From NCBI RefSeq assembly GCF_007845675.1, contig NZ_VOBR01000014.1, positions 166,401 through 230,400 of the forward strand: a stretch of 64,000 nt of DNA, in the 5' to 3' direction. Position 1 is the first letter of the stretch, and every line of letters begins with the position of its first letter. The notes beneath the pieces are model-generated. The model was given only the letters and a program-made list of their open reading frames with translations, had not been told where the DNA came from and ran no database searches. Origin of the DNA: Lentzea tibetensis. GTDB taxonomy: Bacteria > Actinomycetota > Actinomycetes > Mycobacteriales > Pseudonocardiaceae. Positions 47,109 through 57,321 of the stretch are shown here, one piece after another. The translations under genes were made by a program, and so were the position numbers.

Positions 47109-47941
47109 GCGGTGACCGCCGAGGTCAGCGCGCGCCCGCAGAGCACTCGGGCGAGGTTCTCCTTGTAGTCGTCACCGACGGACGTGCCCTCCGCGGCCCG
47201 TTCGGCCGCGGCGTTGATCGCCTCCGGTGTCGCCGGCTGGCCGACCAGCGCGTCCTCGACGGCACGCGCGCGGACCGGCGTCGAGCCCATGTTCGTCAGC
47301 CCGACCCGAGCCTGCGTGATCGCGCCGCCCGAGACCTGCACGGCCGCGGCGACCGCGACGATCGACCACGCCTGCGCGACCCGGTTGAGCTTCTCGTAGT
47401 GCGCGCCCCACCCGCTGCACTTCGGGACGCGGACGTCGAGCAGCAGCTCGTCCGGAGCCAACGCGGTCGTGAAGTAGTCGACGAAGAACTCCGCCGCGGG
47501 CACCTCGCGCCTGCCGTTCGGGCCCGCGATGATCATCACGGCGTCCAGCGCGAGCACCGGGGCCAGCAGGTCGCCCGCCGGATCGGCGTGCGCCAGCGAG
47601 CCGCCGAACGTGCCGCGGTGCCGCACCTGCGGGTCCGCGACCGTGTTCGTCGCCGCGAACAGCAACCGGGCGTGCTCGTGGACCAGGTGGTCGCGCTGCA
47701 CCTCGTAGTGCGTGGTCATCGCACCGATCAGCAGCGAGTCACCGTCGTCGCGCACGCCGGTCAGCTCCGTCAACGCGGACAGGTCGATCAGCACCGACGG
47801 CGCGGCGAGCCGCATCCGCAGCACCGGGATCAGGCTCTGCCCACCGGCCAGCACCTTCGCGTCCTCGCCCGCGTCGGCGAGCATCCGGATCGCTTCGTCC
47901 ACAGAGGACGGACATTGGTAGTCGAACTCCGCGGGGATCAC
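47105..47941 (-). CDS. coxM: Molybdenum hydroxylase FAD-binding medium subunit (CoxM-like)
   Basis: 278 residues. FAD motifs AGGQSLIPVLRMRLAAP and TVADPQVRHRGTFGGSLAHADPAGDL are both intact. GTG 47941 overlaps the large-subunit stop by 4 bp. Passes electrons from the Fe-S subunit to the acceptor. Confidence 0.93.
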   Translation of the reverse strand: MIPAEFDYQCPSSVDEAIRMLADAGEDAKVLAGGQSLIPVLRMRLAAPSVLIDLSALTELTGVRDDGDSLLIGAMTTHYEVQRDHLVHEHARLLFAATNTVADPQVRHRGTFGGSLAHADPAGDLLAPVLALDAVMIIAGPNGRREVPAAEFFVDYFTTALAPDELLLDVRVPKCSGWGAHYEKLNRVAQAWSIVAVAAAVQVSGGAITQARVGLTNMGSTPVRARAVEDALVGQPATPEAINAAAERAAEGTSVGDDYKENLARVLCGRALTSAVTA

Positions 47942-50370
47942 GACTGCCCTCCCTGCGCGTCGATGGAACCGAGCCCGCCCGCGGCTTCCGGCGCGGTCGA
48001 GCCGCCGTCCGAGCTCCCGCGAACGGCACGCCACACGCGTTCCGGCGTGCACGGCATCTCGATGTCCGAGACGCCGAGGTGCCGCACCGCGTCGATGATC
48101 CCGTTCACGACAGCGGGAGTGGACGCGATCGTGCCCGCCTCGCCGACACCCTTGACTCCCAAGGGGTTCGACGTCGCGGGTGTCGCCGTGCGGGCGGTGG
48201 TGAAGCTGGGCAGGTCGGCCGCGGACGGCACCAGGTAGTCGGCGAGCGTCGCCGTGGTCAGCGTGCCGTCCTCGTCGTGCACGGCCTCCTCGAACAAGGC
48301 CTGCGCGATGCCCTGCGCGATGCCGCCGTGCACCTGGCCGTCGACGATCAGCGGGTTGACGACCGTGCCGACGTCGTCGACCGCCACGTACGACCTGATC
48401 TTGACCTGACCGGTCTGCGTGTCGACCTCCGCGGCGCACAGGTGGGTTCCGTGCGGGTAGGAGAAGTTGTCCGGGTCGAACGTGGCGTCCGCGTCCATGC
48501 CGGGCTCCATGCCGTCCGGCAGGTCGTGCGCGACGTGCGCGGCGAGCACCACGTCACCGAGCGCGCGGCTGGTTCCCGTGCCGCGCACGGAGAACTGGCC
48601 TGCGGTGAAGTCCACGTCGCCCTCGTCGCACTCCATCATGTGCGCGGCGAGCGTGCGGGCCTTCGCCAGCACCTTGTCCGCGGCCCGCACCAGCGCGGTG
48701 CCGCCGACGGCGAGCGAGCGGGACCCGTAGCTGTCCATGCCCTTGTGCGACGACGCCGTGTCGCCGTGCAGCACCTCGACGTCCTCGAACGGCACGCCGA
48801 GCCGGTCGGCGACGATCTGGCTCCACACCGTCTCATGGCCCTGGCCGTGCGGCGACGTCCCGGTGATCACCTCCACCTTGCCGGTGGGCAGCATCCGGAT
48901 CGACGCGTGCTCCCAACCGCCTGCGGCGTAACGAAGTGCGCCGAGGATGCGGGACGGCGCGAGGCCGCACATCTCGGTGTAGGTGGAGATGCCGATGCCG
49001 AGCTGCACCGGGTCTTTCGACGCGCGCCGCTCGGCCTGCTCCGCGCGCAGCGCGTCGTAGCCGAACAGCTCCAGCGCCCGCGCGGTCGCGGCCTCGTAGT
49101 TGCCGGAGTCGTAGGTGAGCCCGGCGACCGTGGTGAACGGGAACTCCTCGTGCTTGATCCAGTTCTGCTGCCGGAGCTTCATCGGGTCGACGCCCAGCTC
49201 GGCCGCGAGCTCGTCCATCATCCGCTCGATCGCGAACGTGGCCTCCGGGCGACCGGCGCCGCGGTAGGCGTCCGTCGGCACCTTGTTGGTGAACACGTTG
49301 GTGCAGACGAACCGGTAGGACGGGAACTTGTAGATCGCGTTGTACATGAACGCGCCGAGGATCGGGATGCCCGGCGTGACCAGGCGCAGGTACGCGCCCA
49401 TGTCCGCGAGCAGCTCGACCTTCAGGCCGGTGACCGTGCCGTCGCGCCGCGCGGACAGCGTGATCTTCTGGATCTGGTCGCGGCCGTGGTGCGCGCACAG
49501 CATCGACTCGGTGCGCGACTCCGTCCACTTCACCGGGCGGCCCATCCGCCGCGCGGCCAGCACGCAGAGCACCTCTTCCGGCGTGACCTGGAGCTTGCCG
49601 CCGAACCCGCCGCCGACGTCCGGCGCGATGACGCGGATCTTGTGCTCAGCGATGCCCAGCACGGCGGACAGCATCCAGCGCAGGATGTGCGGGATCTGCG
49701 TCGCGGACGTGACCGTGAACATGTCGTTCGACGGGTCGCACACGACCGAGCGCGGCTCCATGAACGCCGGGATCAGCCGCTGCTGGCGGAACGTCCGCTC
49801 CAGCACGACCTCGGCGTCGGCGATGGCCTGCTCGACGTCGCCACCCGACCCCGCGTCCGCGGAGTCGAACACCCACGTGGCGCTCTTGTTCGTGCCGAGG
49901 TCGGGGTGCACGAGGTCGGCGTCCTCGGCGAGCGCCTGGTTCATGTCGAGCACGACGGGCAGCTCGTCGTAGTCGACGTCGATCGCCGCGAGCGCGTCCA
50001 CCGCGCGATAGGCGTTGTCCGCGATGACGACGGCGACGGCCTCGCCCGCGAAGTTGACCTGGTCGACTGCCAGCGCGGGCGCCGGCGGTGCCTTCATGTC
50101 CTCGGTGATCGGCCACGCGCACGGCAGGCTGCCCTGCTCGGCGGCGAGGTCCTCACCGGTGAGGACGACGAGCACACCCGGCATGGCGACGGCCTGCGTG
50201 ACGTCGATGCCGCGGATGCGCGCGTGCGCCATGGGACTGCGCAGGACGGCCATGTGCAGCAGGCCGGTCAGCTGGACGTTGTCGGTCCACGTGGTCCGGC
50301 CGGTGATGAGCCGTGCGTCCTCCTTGCGGAGCCGGGCCCTGCCTACCTCGGGCTCCGCCGTGGCGGTCAT
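47938..50370 (-). CDS. coxL: Molybdenum hydroxylase large subunit (CoxL-like, AYRGAGR type)
   Basis: 810 residues binding the Mo-pterin. [18 protein letters not shown] (368-374), [17 protein letters not shown] and [11 protein letters not shown] (catalytic Glu) are present. Form I CO dehydrogenases have AYxCSFR; AYRGAGR marks form II and other hydroxylases, so CO need not be the substrate. Translationally coupled to both neighbours. Confidence 0.93.
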   Translation of the reverse strand: MTATAEPEVGRARLRKEDARLITGRTTWTDNVQLTGLLHMAVLRSPMAHARIRGIDVTQAVAMPGVLVVLTGEDLAAEQGSLPCAWPITEDMKAPPAPALAVDQVNFAGEAVAVVIADNAYRAVDALAAIDVDYDELPVVLDMNQALAEDADLVHPDLGTNKSATWVFDSADAGSGGDVEQAIADAEVVLERTFRQQRLIPAFMEPRSVVCDPSNDMFTVTSATQIPHILRWMLSAVLGIAEHKIRVIAPDVGGGFGGKLQVTPEEVLCVLAARRMGRPVKWTESRTESMLCAHHGRDQIQKITLSARRDGTVTGLKVELLADMGAYLRLVTPGIPILGAFMYNAIYKFPSYRFVCTNVFTNKVPTDAYRGAGRPEATFAIERMMDELAAELGVDPMKLRQQNWIKHEEFPFTTVAGLTYDSGNYEAATARALELFGYDALRAEQAERRASKDPVQLGIGISTYTEMCGLAPSRILGALRYAAGGWEHASIRMLPTGKVEVITGTSPHGQGHETVWSQIVADRLGVPFEDVEVLHGDTASSHKGMDSYGSRSLAVGGTALVRAADKVLAKARTLAAHMMECDEGDVDFTAGQFSVRGTGTSRALGDVVLAAHVAHDLPDGMEPGMDADATFDPDNFSYPHGTHLCAAEVDTQTGQVKIRSYVAVDDVGTVVNPLIVDGQVHGGIAQGIAQALFEEAVHDEDGTLTTATLADYLVPSAADLPSFTTARTATPATSNPLGVKGVGEAGTIASTPAVVNGIIDAVRHLGVSDIEMPCTPERVWRAVRGSSDGGSTAPEAAGGLGSIDAQGGQS

Positions 50371-50897
50371 TCGCCACCCACCACGTGGTGCGCGCGTGCC
50401 TCGTCCTGCACGCGTTCGGCGTCGGGCCCCGCGCCGGGCCTCATGCGGTGCGCCGCGTCCTGGACCGCGCGGACGATGTTCTGGTAACCGGTGCAGCGGC
50501 ACAGGTTGCCCTCGAGGCCCTTGCGCACGGCCTCGTCGTCCGGACTCGGGTCGTCGGCGATCAGGTCGATCGCCTGCATGATCATTCCTGGAGTGCAGAA
50601 CCCGCACTGGAGCGCGTGGTTGGCGTGGAACGCCTCCTGCACCGGGTGAAGCTTCCCGTCACGGGCGAGACCTTCGATGGTCGTGATGTCGTGCCCGTTC
50701 GCCTGTACCGCGAGCACCGAGCACGACTTCACGCTGTGTCCGTCGAGGTGCACCGTGCAGGCACCGCAGTTGCTCGTGTCGCAGCCAACCACCGTGCCGG
50801 TCTTCCCCAGCCGCTCGCGCAGGTAGTGCACGAGCAGCATGCGCGGTTCCACCTCGTCGGCGTGCCTCACTCCGTCGACGTTGACCGAGATGTGCAT
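50367..50897 (-). CDS. coxS: Molybdenum hydroxylase [2Fe-2S] small subunit (CoxS-like)
   Basis: 176 residues. Plant-type cluster Cys39/44/47/59 ([16 protein letters not shown]) and second cluster Cys98/101/133/135 ([18 protein letters not shown]). Overlaps the large-subunit gene by 4 bp; 71 bp from xdhC, so a second promoter may lie there. Confidence 0.95.
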   Translation of the reverse strand: MHISVNVDGVRHADEVEPRMLLVHYLRERLGKTGTVVGCDTSNCGACTVHLDGHSVKSCSVLAVQANGHDITTIEGLARDGKLHPVQEAFHANHALQCGFCTPGMIMQAIDLIADDPSPDDEAVRKGLEGNLCRCTGYQNIVRAVQDAAHRMRPGAGPDAERVQDEARAHHVVGGE

Positions 50898-50968
50898 GAA
50901 CCCTCCCAGGGGGCTGTGTGACGAGGGTCACCCCAGCCTCCACCCGGTTGAGCCTTCACACAACCCGA

Positions 50969-52051
50969 TCAGCGGTGGATCGGCAGGCTCAGCTCGCTGA
51001 GCCGCGAACCACTTCCGTTCCACCGCCGGGAGATGATCTCCGCGGCGATCGACACCGCGGTCTCCTCCGGTGTGCGCGCGCCGAGATCGAGCCCGATCGG
51101 TGAGCTCAACGTCGCCAGTTCGCTCTCGGTCAGCCCGGCTTCGCGCAGCCGCGCGAGGCGATCTTCGTGCGTTCGCCGCGAGCCCATCGCGCCGACGTAG
51201 CCGACCTTGAGCCGCAACGCGACCTCCAGCAGCGGCACGTCGAACTTCGGGTCGTGCGTCAGCACCGCGATGACGGTGCGCTCGTCGAGCTTGTCCGCGA
51301 TCTTCGCCAGATACCGGTGCGGCCAGTCGACGATCACCTCGTCGGCCTCCGGAAAACGCGTCTTCGTCGCGAACACCGGCCGCGCGTCGCACACCGTGAC
51401 CCGGTAGCCGAGGAACGAGCCGAGCCTGGCCATCGCGGCCGCGAAGTCGATCGCGCCGAACACCAGCAGCCGCGGCGGCGGCTCGAACGAGTTGACGAAG
51501 ACGTCCATGCCCTCGCCCCGGCGCTGCCCGTCCGGCCCGTAGTGGAGCACCCCGCTGCGGCCGCTGGCGAGCATGCCGCGCGCGTCGTCGGTGACCGCGT
51601 CGTCGGCCCGTGCCGAGCCGAGAGTGCCCGCCCTGCGGTCCGGCCAGATGACCATGCGACGGCCGGGGCTCGTGATGACGGTGGCGATCGCGACCGGCTG
51701 CTCGGCCCGGACGGTCTCAACGACGTCGGGTAGTTCCGGGAAGTTCTCCCGGTTGATCTTCTCGACGTAGATGTCGATGATCCCGCCGCAGGTCAGGCCG
51801 ACCGCGAACGCGTCGTCGTCGCTCACGCCGTAGCGCTGGAGCACCGGGGTCTCACTGCCCTGTGCCAGCTCGTAGACCGCGCCCTCGACGCACCCGCCGG
51901 ACACGCTGCCGGTGACCGTGCCGTCCGGCGCGACGAGCATCGCCGCTCCCGGTGGCCGCGGGGCGGAGCTGAACGTCGCGACGACCGTGCCGACCCCGAC
52001 CGTCTCGCCGCAGTCGACCCGTTCGGCCAGCTCGAACAACACGTCACGCAC
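50969..52051 (-). CDS. XdhC/CoxI family cofactor-maturation protein
   Basis: 360 residues. N-terminal XdhC domain (GTVTGSVSGGCVEGAVYE) and C-terminal Rossmann part (LLVFGAIDFAAAMARLG, THDPKFDVPLL, YVGAMGSRRTHEDRLARL). XdhC proteins bind and sulfurate Moco before insertion. GTG 52051 is used; GTG 52063 is possible. Overlaps the VWA gene. Confidence 0.9.
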   Translation of the reverse strand: MRDVLFELAERVDCGETVGVGTVVATFSSAPRPPGAAMLVAPDGTVTGSVSGGCVEGAVYELAQGSETPVLQRYGVSDDDAFAVGLTCGGIIDIYVEKINRENFPELPDVVETVRAEQPVAIATVITSPGRRMVIWPDRRAGTLGSARADDAVTDDARGMLASGRSGVLHYGPDGQRRGEGMDVFVNSFEPPPRLLVFGAIDFAAAMARLGSFLGYRVTVCDARPVFATKTRFPEADEVIVDWPHRYLAKIADKLDERTVIAVLTHDPKFDVPLLEVALRLKVGYVGAMGSRRTHEDRLARLREAGLTESELATLSSPIGLDLGARTPEETAVSIAAEIISRRWNGSGSRLSELSLPIHR

Positions 52052-53051
52052 GACGCACCTCACTCAGCAGTTCTCGCAGCGCTTCCAGGCTGTGACCGGC
52101 GACGAGCCGGTCGACGTGCGGCAGTGCCGCCAGGATGCCCGACTGCACCGGCTCGTACCCCGGCTTGCCCGCGTGCGGGTTGGCCCAGATGACGGCGTGG
52201 GAGGTTCTTCTGATTCTTCGGATCTGCTCCGCCAGCAGTTGTGGATCACCACGTTCCCACCCGTCGGAGAACAGGACGACGACGGCCCCGCGCTGCCGCC
52301 ACTGCCGGGTGAACGCCTGGAGCGTCTCACCGAGCCGGGTGCCGCCCTCGTAGTCCGGCACGGCCCTGGCGACGGCCCGCATGGCCTGCTCGGGGTCGCG
52401 TTCCCGCAGCTGGCGCGTCACGCGGGTCAGCCGGGTGCCGATCGTGTGCACCTCGACGGGCATCGACCTGGCCAGCACGTGCGCGAACCTGATGAGGCCG
52501 TCGGCGTAGGCGCTCATCGAGCCGGACACGTCGATCAGCAGCACCACCCGGCGCGGCTTGCGCGTCCTCCTGCGGTGTTCGGGCAGGACGATCTCGCCAC
52601 CGGCCTCGATCATCTTCCGGATCGTGCGGCGCGGGTCGACCGGTCCCTTGGCCGCCTTGCGCATCCGGCGCGCCCTGCGCTTCGGCGGTACCGGGCGCAG
52701 CTGTTTCAGCAGCTGCCGGAACGCTTCCCGCTCCCGCGGGTTCAGTTCGGAGAAGTCCTTGTGCCGCAGCACTTCCACGTCACTGGCCGCGAGACCGAGC
52801 CGCAGCTGCTCGACGGTGACCTCGATCCTGGGACGCATCCGCGGTCGTTCGCCGCCGAACCACGCCTGGAACGCCTTGTCGTAACGCGGCAGGTCGTCCG
52901 GGTCCGCGCACAGCGTCAGCCTGCCCGCCCAGTAGAGGTCGACGTGCCCGGCCGCGCGCAGGTACGCCTGCACCCGGTCCGGGCCGCAGGCGAGGCCGGC
53001 CGCGCGCAGCACGCGGGTGAAGCCCACGCAGACGGAGAGCGCGTCGCTCAT
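52044..53051 (-). CDS. coxE: CoxE-like VWA domain protein
   Basis: 335 residues. MIDAS motif DVSGSMS (174-180), with TRLGET and FSDGWERGD as the other MIDAS loops; basic linker PPKRRARRMRKAAKG. Works with the MoxR ATPase gene upstream in maturing the Mo enzyme. Confidence 0.9.
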   Translation of the reverse strand: MSDALSVCVGFTRVLRAAGLACGPDRVQAYLRAAGHVDLYWAGRLTLCADPDDLPRYDKAFQAWFGGERPRMRPRIEVTVEQLRLGLAASDVEVLRHKDFSELNPREREAFRQLLKQLRPVPPKRRARRMRKAAKGPVDPRRTIRKMIEAGGEIVLPEHRRRTRKPRRVVLLIDVSGSMSAYADGLIRFAHVLARSMPVEVHTIGTRLTRVTRQLRERDPEQAMRAVARAVPDYEGGTRLGETLQAFTRQWRQRGAVVVLFSDGWERGDPQLLAEQIRRIRRTSHAVIWANPHAGKPGYEPVQSGILAALPHVDRLVAGHSLEALRELLSEVRRA

Positions 53052-53070
53052 CCCTCGATTGTGCGCCTAG

Positions 53071-53913
53071 TCAGCCGGCCAGACCGGCGCGGAGAGCGCG
53101 TTCGGCGTCCTCGCGGTACTTGAGAACCGCGCCCAGGGTCGCCGCCGCGGACTCGGTGTCCAGGGTGTCGCGGCCGAGAGCCAGCAGCGCCTGCGCCCAG
53201 TCCAGCGACTCGGCCACCCCCGGCGGTTTCACCAGGTCCATCGCCCGCAACCGGTGCACGGCGGCCGCGACCTGCGCGGCGAGCCGTTCCGACAGATCCG
53301 GCAACCGCCGCCGCAGGATCGCCACTTCACGATCCAACGTGGGGTGCTCCAGCCAGTGGTAGAGGCACCGCCGCTTCAACGCGTCGTGCACCTCGCGCGT
53401 GCGGTTGGACGTGAGCACGACCAGCGGCGGCACCGAGGCGCGCACCTCACCGAACTCGGGGATCGACACGGCGTTCTCCGAGAGCACCTCCAGCAGGAAC
53501 GCCTCGAACTCGTCGTCCGCCCGGTCGATCTCGTCGACCAGCAGCACGCACGGCGCCGACTCCAGCGCCTGCAGCAGCGGCCGCGCGAGCAGGAACCGTC
53601 GCGTGTAGAGCGACGCCTCGTCGACCGAACCGGACGACTCCAGCACCCGCAGGTGCATCAGCTGACGCGGGAAGTCCCAGTCGTACAGCGCCTGCGTGGC
53701 GTCGATGCCCTCGTGGCACTGGAGCCGGATCAGCGGCACGTCCAAAGCCGACGACAGGGCCAGTGCCAGCGACGTCTTGCCGGTGCCCGGCTCGCCCTCG
53801 AGGAACAGCGGCCGCCCCATCGCGACGGCGAGGAACGCCGCCGTCGCGATGCCGCCGTCCGGCAGGTACCCGGTGGCCGAGAGCCCTGAGGCCAGCTCCT
53901 CGGGGGTGTCCAT
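53071..53913 (-). CDS. coxD: MoxR family AAA ATPase (CoxD-like)
   Basis: 280 residues from ATG 53913. Walker A GEPGTGKT (40-47), Walker B VLLVDEIDRAD, sensor VLTSNRTREV. Size, neighbours and ATPase type match CoxD, needed for Mo-S-Cu site building in CODH. First gene of the operon. Confidence 0.9.
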   Translation of the reverse strand: MDTPEELASGLSATGYLPDGGIATAAFLAVAMGRPLFLEGEPGTGKTSLALALSSALDVPLIRLQCHEGIDATQALYDWDFPRQLMHLRVLESSGSVDEASLYTRRFLLARPLLQALESAPCVLLVDEIDRADDEFEAFLLEVLSENAVSIPEFGEVRASVPPLVVLTSNRTREVHDALKRRCLYHWLEHPTLDREVAILRRRLPDLSERLAAQVAAAVHRLRAMDLVKPPGVAESLDWAQALLALGRDTLDTESAAATLGAVLKYREDAERALRAGLAG

Positions 53914-53993
53914 GAGTCCGATGCTAAGGCTCAGGGTCGGGTTCCGGGTGGTCACCGATGTGCCGGGGCTCCGAAATCACGAGCATTGATGCC

Positions 53994-54218
53994 ATGACGA
54001 ACGACGCTTTCGCCAACGCGACCACCGAGATCAAGAAACTCCGCCGCAGCCGCAGCGACAAGATGGTCGCCGGTGTCTGCGGTGGTGCCGCCAAGCTGCT
54101 CGGCGTGGACGCCGCGCTCATCCGCATCGGCCTCGTGGCCGCCACCCTCCTCGGCTTCGGCACGGGGGCGGTGCTCTACATCGCCGCGTGGATCCTCATG
54201 CCGGAGGAAGAGGTGTGA
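53994..54218 (+). CDS. PspC domain protein
   Basis: 74 residues. KLRRSRSDKMVAGVCGGAAKLLGVDAALIRIGLVAATLLG...YIAAWILMPEE is the PspC domain: an amphipathic start and one or two TM segments. Divergent from the MoxR gene. Possibly envelope stress related. Confidence 0.9.
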   Translation: MTNDAFANATTEIKKLRRSRSDKMVAGVCGGAAKLLGVDAALIRIGLVAATLLGFGTGAVLYIAAWILMPEEEV

Positions 54219-54230
54219 CCCCAGGGGGAA

Positions 54231-55613
54231 CTAACGGGGGAAGCCGGGGACGCCGGGCATCGTCTGCCAGGGGTGGGGGCCGGACAGGGGCCGGTACTCC
54301 ACGCCGAGCGCGTCCAGGCGGGGGAGGTGGTGTGCGGTCAGCCGCTCGAGGAAACCGGGGTCCTTCTCCGGCGGGCTCCACACCACCTCCGCGAACGCCG
54401 CGAGCCGGGGGAACGCGGCGTAGTCCAGGCGCCGCGCCGAGTCGAGGTGCTCGGTCCACAGGTTCGCCTGCGCGCCGAGCACGCGGCCCGGTTCCGAGCC
54501 GGTGACCGACCGCGGCACCGGCTCGAAGGCGTACACGTCCTCCAGCGACAGCACGGTCCCGACCGGGATCGGCTCGTCGGGCGAGGACGACTGCCGGTAG
54601 TCCAGGTACACCGAGGACTCCGGGCACATCACGACGTCGTGCCCGTCGCGCAACGCGACCAGCCCGCCGTCGACACCGCGCCACGACGCCACGACCGTCC
54701 CGGTCGGCAACGGGCCTGCCTCGACGACCTCGTCCCACCCGTACGGCCGCCGGCCGCGCCGCACCAGGTGCTTCGCGATCTGCCGGACGAACTCGCCGTC
54801 ACCACCGGGCGCCTCGTCGCCGCCGAACCCGATCACCGGTGACACGAAGACGTCCATCAGCTCGTCGAACACGTCGCGATAGAAGTCCAAAGTGGACGAT
54901 TTGTCGTTGAGGACGCGCGGGTTGACGCCCCAGTCCGTCCACACGCCACCGCCATCGGTGCCCAGCTCCGGGTAGGCCGCGATCGCCGCCTGACTGTGGC
55001 CGGGCACGTCGATCTCGGGCACCACGGTCACGTGTCTGCGCGCCGCGTACTCGACGATCTCACGCAGGTCGTTCTGCGTGTAGTAACCGCCGTGCGGCCG
55101 GTCCGTCGACAGCTTCGCCCGCCGGTCGCCATAACGCGAGGTCGGCCGCCAGCCGCCGACCTCGGTCAACCGCGGGTACTTCTGCACCTCGAAGCGCCAG
55201 CCCTGGTCGTCGGTCAGGTGCAGGTGCAGGACGTTGAGCTTGTGCGCCGCCAGCAGGTCCACGTACCGCAGCAGGTCGTGCTTGGGCAGGAAGTGCCGCG
55301 CCACGTCGATCATGCAGCCGCGCCACGCGAACCGCGGGTGGTCGACGACCGTGCACGCGGGCAGCACCCACTGCTCATCATGGATCGGCGCCGCGCGCAA
55401 CGCGTCCGGCCCGAGCAGCTGCTTGATCGTCTGCCACGCGTAGAACACGCCCGCCTCGTCGGAGGCCTCGATGTCCACCTCGGACGGCGTGACCGTCAGC
55501 CGGTAGCCCTCCGGCGGACCCGAGGTCACCCGGATGCGCGGCCGCACGGCGTCGTCGCTGCGGTACTCCCCTTCGCCTCTCGTGAACGAGACCGGGCGCG
55601 GCAGCAGCGTCAT
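54231..55613 (-). CDS. dasD: GH20 beta-N-acetylhexosaminidase (DasD-like)
   Basis: 460 residues, no signal peptide, so cytoplasmic. GH20 features: MIDVARHFLPKHDLLRYVD, NVLHLHLTDDQGWRFE, VPEIDVPGHSQAAIAAYPEL and GGDE with the catalytic Asp266-Glu267 pair; GTVVASWRG follows. The family His two before GGDE (HxGGDE) is Gly here (GFGGDE). Would cleave imported chitobiose to GlcNAc. Coupled (ATGA) to the permease gene; order matches dasABC-dasD of Streptomyces. Confidence 0.88.
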   Translation of the reverse strand: MTLLPRPVSFTRGEGEYRSDDAVRPRIRVTSGPPEGYRLTVTPSEVDIEASDEAGVFYAWQTIKQLLGPDALRAAPIHDEQWVLPACTVVDHPRFAWRGCMIDVARHFLPKHDLLRYVDLLAAHKLNVLHLHLTDDQGWRFEVQKYPRLTEVGGWRPTSRYGDRRAKLSTDRPHGGYYTQNDLREIVEYAARRHVTVVPEIDVPGHSQAAIAAYPELGTDGGGVWTDWGVNPRVLNDKSSTLDFYRDVFDELMDVFVSPVIGFGGDEAPGGDGEFVRQIAKHLVRRGRRPYGWDEVVEAGPLPTGTVVASWRGVDGGLVALRDGHDVVMCPESSVYLDYRQSSSPDEPIPVGTVLSLEDVYAFEPVPRSVTGSEPGRVLGAQANLWTEHLDSARRLDYAAFPRLAAFAEVVWSPPEKDPGFLERLTAHHLPRLDALGVEYRPLSGPHPWQTMPGVPGFPR

Positions 55614-56443
55614 CCCTTCACCGCCCCGGCGAGCCCGGACACGAGGTTCCGCTGCACCAGCACGAAGAACACCAGCACCGGAATGGTCATCAGGGTCGAA
55701 CCAGCCATGATCGCGCCCCAGTCGTTCTGGTCGGGCTTGACGAAGACCTGCAGCGCCAGCGGGAGCGTCTGGTTCTCCGCGGCGGAGATGATGAACGTCT
55801 TGGCGAACAGGAAGTCGTTCCAGGCGTGGATGAACGACAGCACCGACGTCGCCACCAGACCAGGCGCCACCAGCGGGAAGAGCACCTGCCACAGGAAGCG
55901 GAACCGCGAGGCGCCGTCGAGCGTGGCGGCCTCCTCCAGCTCGACCGGCACGGCCGCGACGAAGCCGCGCAGCATCCAGATCGCGAACGGCAGGCTGAAC
56001 GCCAGGTGCACCAGCACGAGCGAGCCGAGGTGGTTCAGCCCGAACCACGGCACGGCGTCGCCGACCGACCGCATCAGGAAGAACAGCGGCACCGTCAACG
56101 CCTCGACCGGCACCATCTGCACGACCAGGAGCATGATCAACAGCGTGGTGCGCGACCTGAACCGGAAGCGCGTCAACGCCGTCGCCGCGAGAAATGAGAT
56201 CAACAGGCTCAGCGCCACCACGATCAGCGCCACGACCACGCTGTTCACGAAGTAGCGCCCGAAGCTCTGCACGGTCAGCGCGCGGGTGAAGCTGTCCAGC
56301 GAGGGCCGCAGCGTCCACGGGCGCGGGTCGGCCGAGATGACCTCGTCCTCCGGCTTGAACGCGCTCAGCACCATCCAGAACAGCGGGAACGCCACGACGC
56401 CCGCGATCACGACGGTGATCGACTCCAGCACCCCGCGCCTCAC
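55610..56443 (-). CDS. dasC: Sugar ABC transporter permease (DasC/MalG-like)
   Basis: 277 residues, six TM helices; EAA loop ELEEAATLDGASRFRFLWQVLFPLVAPGL and start ITVVIAGVVAFPLFWMVLSAFKPEDEV, typical of the MalG group. GTG 56443 overlaps the preceding permease gene by 4 bp. Confidence 0.88.
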   Translation of the reverse strand: MRRGVLESITVVIAGVVAFPLFWMVLSAFKPEDEVISADPRPWTLRPSLDSFTRALTVQSFGRYFVNSVVVALIVVALSLLISFLAATALTRFRFRSRTTLLIMLLVVQMVPVEALTVPLFFLMRSVGDAVPWFGLNHLGSLVLVHLAFSLPFAIWMLRGFVAAVPVELEEAATLDGASRFRFLWQVLFPLVAPGLVATSVLSFIHAWNDFLFAKTFIISAAENQTLPLALQVFVKPDQNDWGAIMAGSTLMTIPVLVFFVLVQRNLVSGLAGAVKG

Positions 56444-57321
56444 AGCACCTCCCCCTGTCGCTTGAGCGCCCGCAGGTAGAACACGGTGATCGCGAGCAGC
56501 ACCGCGGTCATGACGACGCCGATCGCCGCGCCCAGCCCGTACTCCGACGCCGCGAACGCCTGCTGGTAGGCGTAGACGTTGAGCACGAGGTTGCGCCCGG
56601 CGATGCCGCCGCCGTTCGTCATGACGTAGATCTGCGTGAACACCTTGAAGTCCCAGATGATCGACTGGATCGTCACGACGATCAGCAGCGGCTTCAGCAG
56701 CGGCAGCGTCACGCTCACCGCGGTGCGCGCCGTCGACGCGCCGTCCAATGCGGCCGCCTCCAGCACCTCGGTCGGGATCGCCTTGATGCCCGCGTACAGC
56801 GTCACCATGACGAACGGGAACGAGCACCAGATCACCTGCGCCGCGACGAGCCCGAACGCCGTCCACTTGTCGAAGGTCCACGAGAACCCGGTCGTGCCGA
56901 GCACCTCGTTGACGAACCCGAAGTTCGCGTCGAACAGGAACAGCCAGATCGTCGACCCGGCGACCGCGGGCGTGGACCACGCGCCGAGAGCCGCGAGGAA
57001 CAGCACCATCCGCGCCCACGTGCGCACCCGCGTGCACAGGATCGCGAGCGCAGTCCCGACGAGCAGTGAGCCGACCACGCAGACCGCCGCGAAGCCGACG
57101 GTCTGCCCGAGCACGGTCCAGAACTGCTGCTGCCCCAACAGCGTCCGGTAGTTCCCCAGGCCGAGGAAGGTCAGCGGCGCACCGCCGCTGACCTGCTCCT
57201 GGCCGTAGTCGAACAGCGAGATCAGCACCAGCTGGTAGATCGGGTAGGCCAGCAGCCCGCCGAGCACCAGCAGCGCCGGGGTCAGGTAGCCGTACGCGAC
57301 CCGCCCCTGGTTGCGCATCAC
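56440..57321 (-). CDS. dasB: Sugar ABC transporter permease (DasB/MalF-like)
   Basis: 293 residues, six TM helices. LTPALLVLGGLLAYPIYQLVLISLFDY start and EAA loop VLEAAALDGASTARTAVSVTLPLLKP. GTG 57321 is followed by ATG 57318; overlaps the binding-protein gene by 4 bp. No ATPase in the operon, so a shared ATPase such as MsiK is expected. Confidence 0.88.
   Translation of the reverse strand: MMRNQGRVAYGYLTPALLVLGGLLAYPIYQLVLISLFDYGQEQVSGGAPLTFLGLGNYRTLLGQQQFWTVLGQTVGFAAVCVVGSLLVGTALAILCTRVRTWARMVLFLAALGAWSTPAVAGSTIWLFLFDANFGFVNEVLGTTGFSWTFDKWTAFGLVAAQVIWCSFPFVMVTLYAGIKAIPTEVLEAAALDGASTARTAVSVTLPLLKPLLIVVTIQSIIWDFKVFTQIYVMTNGGGIAGRNLVLNVYAYQQAFAASEYGLGAAIGVVMTAVLLAITVFYLRALKRQGEVL

Noticed and set aside
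47938-50607. Longer large-subunit start upstream of 50370
   Set aside because: The extra residues overlap the small-subunit gene out of frame; ATG 50370 gives the usual N-terminus and a 4-bp overlap.
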